A DNA stretch of 19,935 bases from CALBPI01 sp039821645 (GTDB lineage Bacteria > Pseudomonadota > Gammaproteobacteria > Steroidobacterales > Woeseiaceae): positions 1 to 19,935 of the forward strand of contig JBCBNU010000049.1 in the NCBI GenBank assembly GCA_039821645.1. Reading direction: 5' to 3'. The translations under genes were made by a program, and so were the position numbers. A model generated the notes under the pieces. It saw nothing but the letters and a program-made list of their open reading frames with translations, searched no databases and was not told where the DNA came from. Shown here one piece after another: positions 8,628 through 15,361 of the stretch (its first letter is position 1; every line of letters begins with the position of its first letter).

Positions 8628-8989
8628 CGGAGGTGCTCGTCGCTATTGGGTCGGGTAGTGCCTGTCACACTGAGGTTAGCAGTAAACCCGCTTTAAACCG
8701 GTCAACTCCGATAAATTGCTGGCGGTTTTGGGGTCGGTGTATCGGAGATCGATCGAGCAAGATCAAGGGCGCGTGGGTCTTTTGGCTCGCGTTTTGGTAG
8801 TGCTCGTAGCTAAGCTGGACAGCGTGCTGCCCTGCGAAGGCGGGGGCTTTTGAATTCGCAAACCTGTCAGGCTGCAACCGCAAGCCGATTGCCATCATGG
8901 ATACCGCTTCGGTCCGGCAGACAGTTGACCAAGCACTCCTGGCAAGAGCAAACGGCTCCGCAGATTCTATCGCAGTCTATGAAATCGGT
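8628..8989. other. Gene-free stretch upstream of the kinase
   Basis: No convincing coding region is seen. The stretch holds the kinase promoter region by position (no clear promoter assigned) and a tRNA-Arg-like relic at 8800-8876. Short open frames here read antisense through the tRNA relic and have no protein character. Confidence 0.6.
8800..8876 (+). pseudogene. Decayed tRNA-Arg-like sequence
   Basis: The first ~47 bases align without gaps to the intact tRNA-Arg(CCG) at 14361, differing at about 8 positions. The D arm (TAGCTAAGCTGG) and anticodon arm (CTGCC-CTGCGAA-GGCGG) still fold. The anticodon triplet would be GCG. The T arm has lost GGTTCGAATCC, and the acceptor 3' strand is changed and lacks CCA in place. 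It is most likely a pseudo-tRNA or the relic of an insertion at a tRNA-Arg gene, not a working tRNA. Confidence 0.6.
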
Positions 8990-9670
8990 TTACTGTTCGC
9001 AGGCTACCTCGGTGTCGAGGACTTTCAGTGGGGTGAAGGTTTCGTATTGAGCAATCGCCGCTTGTCTCAACTGACCCGTCGCGAAGCGCGCCGGCTGTAA
9101 TTGAACGAGCCAGTCGTCGATGCTTCCGTCGTTGGCAACGACCCCGTTCCCTTCGATATTCAGCCAGCCGCGGGCGACAAGTGGTCCACAATCCGGCGTG
9201 TTGCCACAGCGGTGATCGTCGCCCTGGGCAACAAATGCGATGCTGCCAGCTGGCACCGAGAAAAACGTGTAGACCGTAGCGCCATAGAGATTTTGATCTT
9301 CGTTCGCAACGTTGACGGTCATCTCGCCGCCGGTTGCGACGAAACCAGTTCCGGACGCCGTCACGCCGGTCAGCACATGGCGGATGGACCACAAGTGGCC
9401 GGTTTCGTTATTGAATATTGTGCCGGCGATTGTTGCTGTTCCCGAGCCATCCCAGCTCAGGACTACGCTTGCACCGTCAAGGGTTGTGCTGAATGTCGGA
9501 CCGACTCCGCTTGGCAGAACGAGAATATCCAGCCGCAAACCATAGTCGCTACTGAGTGCGCCGTCTGGATGGTCGCTAAAAAAGTTTTTGCCGGGATCTA
9601 CCGTGTTGGTCCGAGCTACCGAGGCGGCTAACAGACCGAACGCTCACACAACGCCCGCGAGGTACTTTAT
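8990..9670 (-). pseudogene. Inactivated exported beta-rich protein gene
   Basis: The frame from about 9643 to 8990 reads like a secreted protein: a hydrophobic stretch FGLLAASVA, then NTVDPGKNFF and a beta-rich, Gly/Thr-rich body with a Cys pair (HRCGNTPDCGP). Just upstream in the same frame are KYLAGVV and then TGA (9646-9644), which cuts the signal peptide in two. The codon before KYL is ATA (9670-9668), where a family-like start MKYL would need ATG. Both the start and the reading frame of the signal peptide thus seem lost. A TTG at 9538 could start an unexported fragment but is a poor candidate. The protein resembles secreted PEP-CTERM-like proteins in style only; no family is assigned. 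Confidence 0.6.
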
Positions 9671-9774
9671 GTCTTCAATCGCCGACTCGACGAAGCGAGT
9701 GTCTCGCCAGCAAATGGCTTCGGTGTGAACTGACGGTGAATTTGGCGTGTGGGGCGCGACAAGCTAGGTCTATG

Positions 9775-9945
9775 GACTTCATCAATCGTGTGCCGGTGCA
9801 TGGCTTTGATGGCAACTTAGACAACGCGCATGCCAACCTCGGCGATCTTGTTGGTTGCCCGTTGAGGATCAACGAGGGCGTCGGCCTTCGAATCTGCGGC
9901 CCGTGCGGAAGCTCTTGCAATGGCGTTGCCAAGTGAGTCCACCAG
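9775..9945 (-). pseudogene. Decayed copy of the kinase N-terminal region
   Basis: On the minus strand, 38 codons from about 9933 align without a gap to kinase residues 58-95. They share IA-ASARAA and KIAE-GM-VV, and are followed by an in-frame TAA. After a loss of about 13 residues, VAIKAMHRHTIDEV matches kinase residues 109-122. Two Gly of the P-loop are replaced by Val and Arg, so this is a dead paralogue fragment. Homology stops at HTIDEV (9775). The right end abuts the stop of the LysR gene. The remaining DNA between 9671 and 9774 shows nothing recognisable. Confidence 0.8.
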
Positions 9946-9947
9946 GG

Positions 9948-10856
9948 CTACGTGCGGTCAAATATTTTTTGAACCGTATCTACCACCCGTTCGCGAAACC
10001 ATTGATGCCCTGGGTGGTTCTGATCGCGGTGGTGCCAAACCAAGTACATGGAGATAGCTCGAGTCCTTATGGGTAACGGCGCAACGTCTAGTCCTTTGAG
10101 AGGACCCAACGACATCAAACGCAGCTCTGCTGCAACCATATCGGAGCCTTTGATGAACGGCACCAGCGCGCTGAAGTTAGGCACTGAAACTCGGGGCTCA
10201 CGAAGAGTCGACGTATCGACATCGGATAGTGCGACCAATGAGCGTTGACGATCGCTGAATCGAACCTCAGCCAACGGGCGCGAGAGGAAATCGCGCCAGG
10301 TAGTTGGCGGTGGCGCAACACTTGCGTCGTGGAAACAGGCGAGGCGATCTTGGAAGAGCCGGCGTTGCAAAATATCTTGGCCAGGTGGTGGGAACGGCGT
10401 CACCAGAACATCGCACATGCCTTCCCTGAGTATCGCGGCATCGGGGACGCCCGATGGTATGAACCGGAGGCGCAAGTCGACGTCGGCCTGGCGTGCTTCA
10501 TGCGACACCGTTGGGAAAATCAGGTCTCGTTGGAAATCGTTCGCGGCAATAACGAAGCGTAGTGGGCTCGCCGTCGGGTCAAAGTCCTGACGTGTTGTCA
10601 GCTGTCGCAGGTCATTGAGCAGGTCGCGAACCGGATCACGCAGTAATCGCGCGCGTTCTGTTGCAACGATGCCGCGGCCGGATCGCACGAACAGTGGGTC
10701 ACCGAGTGTGATGCGTAACTTGCCAAGCGTGTGACTGACGGCGGATTGTGTGACATCCAGACGCTCGGCGGCTAGCGATACGGAGAGCGTATCGAGCACC
10801 GTCAGGAAGGTTCGGAGGCTGCGGGCATCCAGACTTAAATAATCAATATTACTCAT
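9948..10856 (-). CDS. LysR-family transcriptional regulator
   Basis: A 302-residue DNA-binding regulator. The N-terminal winged helix-turn-helix is typical: SLRTFLTVLDTLSVSLAAERLDVTQSAVSHTLGKLR, about residues 10-50, followed by DPLFVRSGRG. The remaining ~210 residues form the periplasmic-binding-like effector domain, with FVIAANDFQRDLIFP as its first strand and helix. The ATG at 10856 gives the usual LysR length; longer in-frame options add residues without family character and run into the divergent promoter region. It is divergent from the SnoaL-like lipoprotein gene across 77 bp, the classic arrangement in which the regulator controls its neighbour and itself. The effector is unknown. The C-terminal end abuts the dead kinase fragment. 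Confidence 0.94.
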   Translation of the reverse strand: MSNIDYLSLDARSLRTFLTVLDTLSVSLAAERLDVTQSAVSHTLGKLRITLGDPLFVRSGRGIVATERARLLRDPVRDLLNDLRQLTTRQDFDPTASPLRFVIAANDFQRDLIFPTVSHEARQADVDLRLRFIPSGVPDAAILREGMCDVLVTPFPPPGQDILQRRLFQDRLACFHDASVAPPPTTWRDFLSRPLAEVRFSDRQRSLVALSDVDTSTLREPRVSVPNFSALVPFIKGSDMVAAELRLMSLGPLKGLDVAPLPIRTRAISMYLVWHHRDQNHPGHQWFRERVVDTVQKIFDRT

Positions 10857-10933
10857 AAACACTATGAAGGCACATGAGTAGTATCGATTCAACAGGGCGC
10901 ACATAATAACTCGCAACTTTGGGAGGACACGCG
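10857..10933. promoter_or_regulatory. Divergent promoter region between LysR gene and SnoaL operon
   Basis: This 77-bp spacer must hold both promoters and the likely LysR site. An imperfect dyad (ACTA, 14 bases, TAGT; 10861-10882) could be a T-N11-A-type operator. CATAAT (10902-10907) is a possible -10 for the rightward genes, but no matching -35 is clear. A strong ribosome site GGGAGG (10921-10926) precedes the ATG at 10934. Confidence 0.4.
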
Positions 10934-11461
10934 ATGAACTACCGATTAATGGCGCTTGTTTTGGCGTTGCTGACGGTTGGCTGCAGTGCAGAATCAGCAA
11001 GCAACAAAGACGTAGAAACCACTATCGATGATTCAACGATGGCCGTAGCCAAGGCATTTCTCGAAGCTGCAGGCTCGGGCGATGGTGCGACGCTCGCAAC
11101 ATTAATGCGTAACGACTTCGTCTGGCATAACGAGGGCGACCCGAGTATCCCGTGGATTGGTAACTGGGAAGGCAAGGACACTGTCCTCGAGACTTTCATG
11201 CCGGCGTTTGCGGCTGGCTTGGCTGTCACGCAATGGTCAACCGACTACGAGTTTGTATCGGGGGATCAGGCTGTCTTCATGGGGACGATGACTGCAACCG
11301 CGCAGAATAGCGGGGAAAGTACCGGCGTCATGAGTTGGGCCGTCCGTGTGCACGTGGTGGAAGGCAAAGTAGAGGGTTGGAACTGGTTCGAGGATAGCTA
11401 TGCGGTCTCGCGCGCCTACCGCGGCGGCGATGTTGCTGCGACAGAGCAAACAGAAGACTAG
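10934..11461 (+). CDS. SnoaL/NTF2-like lipoprotein
   Basis: A 175-residue protein whose start is fixed by GGGAGG 7 bases upstream. The N-terminus is a lipoprotein signal with lipobox TVGC (Cys17), so the protein should be anchored in the envelope. Residues about 35-160 fit the NTF2-like alpha+beta cone of SnoaL-type proteins: an initial helix AKAFLEAAGSGDGATLATLM, DFVWHNEGD, the W-rich stretch WIGNWEGKDTVLETF, and terminal strands GVMSWAVRVHVVEGKVEGWNWF. Family members act as small-molecule isomerases, cyclases or binding proteins. The substrate is not apparent here. It is the first gene of a two-gene set with the tandem SnoaL protein, divergent from a LysR regulator that probably controls it. 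Confidence 0.82.
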   Translation: MNYRLMALVLALLTVGCSAESASNKDVETTIDDSTMAVAKAFLEAAGSGDGATLATLMRNDFVWHNEGDPSIPWIGNWEGKDTVLETFMPAFAAGLAVTQWSTDYEFVSGDQAVFMGTMTATAQNSGESTGVMSWAVRVHVVEGKVEGWNWFEDSYAVSRAYRGGDVAATEQTED

Positions 11462-11499
11462 GCCAACACAGCGTGCATCATGCAACAGGGGGACACAGC

Positions 11500-12282
11500 G
11501 TGGGCAAAAAACTCGATAACGCGATTGCGCTCTATCTCGAAGGAATCCGCGACGGCAATGCCGAGGACGCCGTCAAAAAGTACACGGGCGACCGCTACAC
11601 GCAGCACAGTACTGGCGTCGCAGACGGTGTCGAGGGATTTTTGGCTTTTTTTGGTCCGTTCATTGAGCGAAATCCAGATCGTGATATTCGCATCGTGCGT
11701 GGCTTTGAAGATGGGCAACACGTCTTCCTGCAGGCCTACCAGGAGCTGAACGGTGGCCGAGACAAATGGATCACGACGGATCTGTTCGATACCGACGAGA
11801 ACGATCTGATCATTGAGCATTGGGACGTGATCGGCCCGGTCGCCGACACCAGTGTCTCGGGCCATTCGCAGATTGATGGCCCAAGCGAGATTACTGACCT
11901 TGAAGCCACTGCCAAGAACAAGGAGATCGTTACCGCGTTTGCCGAGCAGGTGCTCAAGAACGGCCAATACGAGCGTGTGACAGACTACATCTCGACCGAC
12001 ACATACATCCAGCACAACCCGATGGTTGCGGACGGCCTTGAAGGGTTTGGCAAGTTCGCGGCAAAGCAAGCAGCGATTGGCCAAGCAATGGTTTACGACG
12101 ATATCTTCAGAGTCGTTGGCCAGGGTAACTTCGTGGTGACTTACAGCAAGATGCGTATGGGCGACGACGAATATGCGGTATTCGATATTTTCCGTCTGGA
12201 AAATGGGCTGATTGTCGAGCACTGGGACAACATGGAGAAGATTCCGCCCAAGGCGCAGTGGGGGAATAGCGGCAAATTCTAG
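11500..12282 (+). CDS. Tandem SnoaL-like domain protein
   Basis: A 260-residue soluble protein, no signal peptide. The GTG at 11500 is preferred because AGGGGGA lies 6 bases upstream; the longer frame from 11473 lacks this. Two SnoaL/NTF2-like domains are fused: about residues 1-115 and 138-255. Both carry the same signature, YTQHSTGVADGVEGF and YIQHNPMVADGLEGF, and both end in I(I/V)EHWD, so the gene arose by internal duplication. The Y-x-QH and ADG-EGF residues line the pocket in this subfamily of SnoaL-like polyketide-cyclase-related proteins, often annotated as predicted SnoaL-like aldol condensation-catalysing enzymes. It lies 38 bp after the SnoaL lipoprotein gene and is probably cotranscribed. 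The reaction is unknown. Confidence 0.87.
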   Translation: MGKKLDNAIALYLEGIRDGNAEDAVKKYTGDRYTQHSTGVADGVEGFLAFFGPFIERNPDRDIRIVRGFEDGQHVFLQAYQELNGGRDKWITTDLFDTDENDLIIEHWDVIGPVADTSVSGHSQIDGPSEITDLEATAKNKEIVTAFAEQVLKNGQYERVTDYISTDTYIQHNPMVADGLEGFGKFAAKQAAIGQAMVYDDIFRVVGQGNFVVTYSKMRMGDDEYAVFDIFRLENGLIVEHWDNMEKIPPKAQWGNSGKF

Positions 12283-12429
12283 GGTCAGGCCGAGCCGAGA
12301 CTCGGTCACTTGCGCGACTGCAAATTGTTACAAGCGCAGCAACTGACGGCGAGTGGCTTGCCGCGAAGCCCGTAGAGGCGTACGTCGCGTACGTGAAATT
12401 TGATCGAGCCTCTCGCCGAGAGTTTCGGC

Positions 12430-12435
12430 TACAAT
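12430..12435 (+). promoter_or_regulatory. Possible -10 box of the half tRNA copy
   Basis: TACAAT ends 8 bases before the first base of the tRNA-Arg 5' half, a normal distance for a tRNA promoter. No clear -35 is seen at 16-18 bp. It suggests that the promoter stayed with the 5' half when the 3' half was lost. Confidence 0.35.
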
Positions 12436-12443
12436 ACTCAAAC

Positions 12444-12491
12444 GCGCCCGTAGCTCAGCTGGATAGAGTACTGCCCTCCGAAGGCAGGGGT
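12444..12491 (+). pseudogene. 5' half of a tRNA-Arg(CCG) gene
   Basis: Forty-eight bases are identical to the first 48 of the intact tRNA-Arg(CCG) at 14361: 5' acceptor strand, D arm, complete anticodon arm with anticodon CCG, and start of the variable loop. Identity ends abruptly there. No T arm or 3' acceptor strand follows within the next 250 bases. Confidence 0.9.
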
Positions 12492-12732
12492 TTCCAAGGT
12501 ACGGGTCCATTGGATGGCTCTCGCCATCGGGTTACAAATTCAAGCGCGTACCGTATCAACACCCTCAGCCAATGGCCAACCCGGGAGCGGCGAGGTCAGG
12601 GTGACGGCCAGAACTCGTCAGCAGTCTCTCGTCGCGCTCTGCCAGAAACGCGGTGAAGGCGGCGGGCCCTCTCCTCCAATAAGCCCGCGTCCCAGAATGA
12701 GTTACATCGCCGGCGAAATAATGTCGCAAAGA

Positions 12733-13098
12733 TTATTTGCCGGGCTCGACGTTCGGGCGGCGCAGTCCCCGTACAAAGCGATGGATGACCAGCATATTGA
12801 AGAAATGCATGGCGCCCAGGATCAGCAACACAAGGCCGAGGCCGGAGGCCTGGTAGATGATCAGCTCATTGATCGTTGCGATATGTACGTTCGTTTGCAT
12901 GCGCAGTAGCACAAAGCCGAGGTTGATCAGATAGAAACCAACGACCAGCAGGTGATTGGTGGATTCAGCCAGGGATGTATTGCCTCGAAAGCCATCCATG
13001 AGGAACGGCAGCCCGTTCTTGGACAGGGTTTGTGACACGTAGACAGTAATCGCGATACTGATTGTGATGTAGGTGATAAAGGTGGCGGTCGTGAGCAT
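12733..13098 (-). CDS. Small integral membrane protein of unknown function
   Basis: A 121-residue protein with about three hydrophobic helices (roughly 3-25, 43-64 and 75-105) and a basic C-terminus HRFVRGLRRP. The ATG at 13098 is preceded by AGGAGA at good spacing; the longer frame to 13143 lacks such a site. Conserved-looking polar positions in the membrane (STNHLLVVGFYLINLG) suggest a real family, but I cannot name it. It lies 149 bp downstream of, and on the same strand as, the membrane AraC-type regulator, so it could be that regulator's target. A 6-bp GC hairpin in its leader (13118-13134) may affect expression. Confidence 0.75.
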   Translation of the reverse strand: MLTTATFITYITISIAITVYVSQTLSKNGLPFLMDGFRGNTSLAESTNHLLVVGFYLINLGFVLLRMQTNVHIATINELIIYQASGLGLVLLILGAMHFFNMLVIHRFVRGLRRPNVEPGK

Positions 13099-13117
13099 GG
13101 GTGTTCTCCTTATGAAA

Positions 13118-13134
13118 GAGGCCGGGGTGGCCTC
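13118..13134 (-). promoter_or_regulatory. Hairpin in the leader of the small membrane protein gene
   Basis: A perfect GAGGCC/GGCCTC stem with a 5-base loop ends 10 bases or fewer before the AGGAGA ribosome site on the minus strand and is followed by TTTC. It could be a weak terminator remnant or a translational control element; no partner is known. Confidence 0.35.
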
Positions 13135-13247
13135 GTGGAACAACCGTAGTCACTGGGGAGAGCGCTGACTTCCTACTTGCTGATTCAGGAACAAAAAAAC
13201 AAAGCGATAATAGAAATCAATCGGTTACGAGTTTCCGGAATGATCTA

Positions 13248-14273
13248 TCAGGAATCATGGCGAGGATTGTGGTGCCTGCGGCGGTAATTTCCCGGCGCTT
13301 CGCCCGTAATTTCGCGAAAGGCCGCGTAGAAGTTGGACTGGGACCGGAAACCCGTCGAAAGCCCAATGGACAGGACTGAAGCTGATGCATCCTGTTCAAG
13401 CAGGCGGCGGGCCTCCGCGACGCGATGCTCGCGGATGTAGCGCGAAAAACCCACGCCAAAGCGGGTATTCACGAGTTCGGACAATTGGTGGGTGGTGATT
13501 CCCAGTGTATTGGCCAGGGATGAGAGATTCAGGTCTTCGTTCTGGAAGACCTTGTCATCGTGCATGAGCCGCTCTAGCGAACTCGCCAACGCGTCGGTAT
13601 CCGTATCGATGAGGGTCGACGAGGCATACGTCGCTCGAGCAGCCTCCGAGATATCATTCAGAATTTCCGGGAATACAACCAGGGCGGCAACGACGAGCCA
13701 TAGCGCCAGGCCGATCGCATTGGCATAGCCAAGGTAGAACAGCGCAGGGTCCAAGTATGGAATGGACAGACCAAGCGCAAGCACCAGGACCGCCAGCACG
13801 GCAAATAACGAAAAAAAGAACATCTCGAACCGGAAACGGCTGCGTTGCCGGCGCATGCCAACGACGACTTGTGTCAGCCAGAAGGCATAGCCCGTTCCAA
13901 TCAGAAACGCGACAGGGGCAACCACCGACGCCGGCAGGAACGTGAACAGCAGCAATGGTCCGGCATGAACCAGGTCTACTAGCTTGGGCCGCCGCTCCGG
14001 CAGCAGTATTTCGCGGCTAAAGAAATAGAAAGCGGGTGGCGCCACCAGCAGCATTAAGACGTATTCCACGCGGGTGAAGAGCGCCGTTTCGTCCTGGAGA
14101 AAACGGAAATGCTGCAGCTGCAGAACAACCAGCGTGGTCAGCAAGACGGCGCAGGCAATGCGGCCGGCCGTCGTCTTGGCCATCTGCGGCAGGAACAGCA
14201 AATATGCCAAAAGTAAGATCACTGCGGCGAAAACCGAAAAGCCGATCATCAGTTGCGTCAATGTGTGGACCAT
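13248..14273 (-). CDS. AraC-family regulator with N-terminal multi-helix membrane domain
   Basis: A 341-residue protein. Residues 1-220 contain six or seven hydrophobic helices, with short charged loops such as RQRSRFRFE. The C-terminal ~110 residues form an AraC-type double helix-turn-helix: LSSLANTLGITTHQLSELVN for the first and VLSIGLSTGFRSQSNFYAAFREITGEAPGNYRR for the second. This design, a membrane sensor fused directly to an AraC domain, is a known class in gammaproteobacteria. The ATG at 14273 is chosen because upstream in-frame codons soon enter the antisense of the tRNA-Arg gene; the ribosome site is weak and ATG 14354 is an alternative. The small membrane protein gene lies downstream on the same strand. 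The signal sensed is unknown. Confidence 0.9.
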   Translation of the reverse strand: MVHTLTQLMIGFSVFAAVILLLAYLLFLPQMAKTTAGRIACAVLLTTLVVLQLQHFRFLQDETALFTRVEYVLMLLVAPPAFYFFSREILLPERRPKLVDLVHAGPLLLFTFLPASVVAPVAFLIGTGYAFWLTQVVVGMRRQRSRFRFEMFFFSLFAVLAVLVLALGLSIPYLDPALFYLGYANAIGLALWLVVAALVVFPEILNDISEAARATYASSTLIDTDTDALASSLERLMHDDKVFQNEDLNLSSLANTLGITTHQLSELVNTRFGVGFSRYIREHRVAEARRLLEQDASASVLSIGLSTGFRSQSNFYAAFREITGEAPGNYRRRHHNPRHDS

Positions 14274-14360
14274 GCGACGCAGTGTACTGGGCAACGGCTG
14301 AGCAGAATACCGGATGGCATTGCCAGCGAAACCGGGTGATAATTGCTCGCTCATCTCTAA

Positions 14361-14437
14361 GCGCCCGTAGCTCAGCTGGATAGAGTACTGCCCTCCGAAG
14401 GCAGGGGTCACAGGTTCGAATCCTGTCGGGCGCGCCA
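14361..14437 (+). tRNA. tRNA-Arg (anticodon CCG)
   Basis: A complete 77-base cloverleaf. It has a 7-bp acceptor stem GCGCCCG/CGGGCGC, the D arm, anticodon stem CTGCC/GGCAG with CCG at 14395-14397, a T arm with GGTTCGAATCC, discriminator G and encoded CCA (14435-14437). It reads CGG Arg codons. Its promoter lies in the spacer before the AraC gene; GATAAT at 14338-14343 is a possible -10 box. Confidence 0.97.
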
Positions 14438-14484
14438 TATTTTTCAAAGGCTTAGGGAGGCTTCCCCAATCCTAATTCGATAGC

Positions 14485-14514
14485 GGTGACCATCTGGTGA
14501 CCACGCGGTGACCA
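14485..14514. repeat. Three 11-bp-spaced GGTGACCA repeats next to the tRNA
   Basis: GGTGACCA occurs at 14485, 14496 and 14507, each followed by a different triplet, giving an exact 11-bp period. Each copy contains the palindrome GGTGACC read as GGT-N-ACC. The set starts 48 bp after the tRNA CCA end. One-turn spacing suggests several protein molecules bound on one DNA face. Arm-type integrase sites or a fragment of integrase coding sequence are possible readings. Confidence 0.55.
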
Positions 14515-14561
14515 AGTTGGCGAGCGAGCTTGGCTATCGTTGGACGCGATAACCAGCGGTA

Positions 14562-14994
14562 TGTATTCCCCCCGAAAAATGATCGCGGTTATGAGTAGAA
14601 TTTTCTACCAAGAAGGAGATTCTACGAATGAAGAAGGGAAGGTTTTCAGGAAGCCAAATATTTTAGGTGCTTAAAGAAGCTGAGGCTGGCGTACCGGTGC
14701 CTGAGCTGTGCCGCAAATACGGCATAAGCAGCGCGTCGTTTTACAAGTGGCGGGCCAAGTTCGGCGACATGGATGTATCGAACATGAAGCGGCTCAAAGA
14801 GCTAGAGGAAGAAAACGCTCGGCTCAAGAAGATGTATGCCGAGGAGAAACTCAAGGCTGAGATCGTCGCTGAGGCGATCGAAAAAAGTGGTGAAGCCGTC
14901 TCGACGTAAAGAGATGGCATCACCCCAAACCAGAAACTAGCAATGGCTGCTTAAGCTCTACTCGTAGCCGCGATTAGAAATGGGGTGGATTACA
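14562..14994 (+). mobile_element. Internally deleted IS3-family element
   Basis: The left end TGTATTCCCCCC (14562-14573) and right end GGGGTGGATTACA (14982-14994) are imperfect inverted repeats. Between them are an orfA with an early stop, an orfB start and an orfB C-terminus. Full elements of this family are about 1.2-1.3 kb, so roughly 0.8 kb is missing, including all DDE residues. It cannot transpose itself. No target duplication was evident. Confidence 0.82.
14628..14954 (+). pseudogene. Broken IS3-family transposase genes (orfA and deleted orfB)
   Basis: The orfA starts at 14628 (MKKGRFSGSQIF) after AAGGAG and meets an in-frame TAG at 14664-14666. The frame continues as VLKEAEAGVPVPELCRKYGIS, the usual HTH of these transposases, and a leucine-zipper-like LKELEEENARLKK, to 14909. 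The slippery string AAAAAAG (14881-14887) is the normal -1 frameshift site; in the -1 frame KKVVKPSRRKEMA follows, the expected orfB junction. At about 14916-14921 this is fused out of frame to the orfB C-terminus ITPNQKLAMAA ending at 14954. The DDE catalytic core is gone. The decay is threefold: nonsense codon, large deletion and frameshift. Confidence 0.88.
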
Positions 14995-15025
14995 GGAGTG
15001 ACTAAAATGTTCAAAGGATGGAACA

Positions 15026-15361
15026 ATGAGAATAATTGCGGTCTTACTACTTTCACTAGTCGCAGCAAGCGCTAGCGCAACAGAGCTTGACGACTTATGG
15101 GCTGAGCTGAACGCGAACGTCAATAACTACGACGCTTTCAGCTTTGTGCAGAACGGAATCACTTACATCGGAATCTCGTGGGGATCCGAAATCATTATTG
15201 ATGACTACTACGAGTTCAACGCCGCTGGCGAAGAACTCTATTTTGGATTTCTGGGAGTGCCTTACTCAGGATGGGACTATATGCGTATGAACTTTGGCCA
15301 AGGCAGGTGCGCGACATTCATCGTTTGCGATGATCAAGAGTTTTGGCCGCTTGCTCCATGA
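15026..15361 (+). CDS. Small secreted protein of unknown function
   Basis: A 111-residue protein with a clear signal peptide (MRIIAVLLLSLVAASASA, likely cut before TELDD). The mature part of ~93 residues is acidic and rich in Tyr, Phe and Trp, with one close Cys pair (RCATFIVCDD) that could form a disulfide after export. The ATG at 15026 has AAAGGA 8-9 bases before it. The gene starts 31 bp after the right end of the IS3 remnant, so its promoter may lie inside it. Its stop overlaps the start of the next gene in ATGA, which indicates translational coupling. Codon and base use are AT-richer than in the flanking chromosome. No family was recognised. Confidence 0.72.
   Translation: MRIIAVLLLSLVAASASATELDDLWAELNANVNNYDAFSFVQNGITYIGISWGSEIIIDDYYEFNAAGEELYFGFLGVPYSGWDYMRMNFGQGRCATFIVCDDQEFWPLAP

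Larger units (their letters stand above)
12283..12732. other. Gene-free stretch with a half tRNA and nested inverted repeats
   Basis: No protein gene is supported. It contains a palindrome CCGAGACTCGG (12295-12305), a 5' half tRNA-Arg (12444-12491) with a -10-like TACAAT in front, and then several inverted repeats. These are a 6-bp stem with TCTC loop (12513-12528), CCATTGG/CCAATGG (12507-12513 with 12569-12575), and GGTACG/CGTACC (12498-12503 with 12547-12552). Confidence 0.55.

Noticed and set aside
8665..8898. 77-codon minus-strand frame (FAGQHAVQLSY)
   Set aside because: The peptide is the antisense reading of the tRNA-like relic; the same kind of peptide arises from the intact tRNA at 14361.
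11458..12309. 283-codon minus-strand frame over the tandem SnoaL gene
   Set aside because: It mirrors the plus-strand gene, which has a duplicated domain and a ribosome site; the antisense product has no recognisable features.
12444..12730. Group I or II intron interrupting tRNA-Arg
   Set aside because: No 3' half of the tRNA follows within the gene-free stretch and no intron core was recognised; the full copy at 14361 starts again from base 1.
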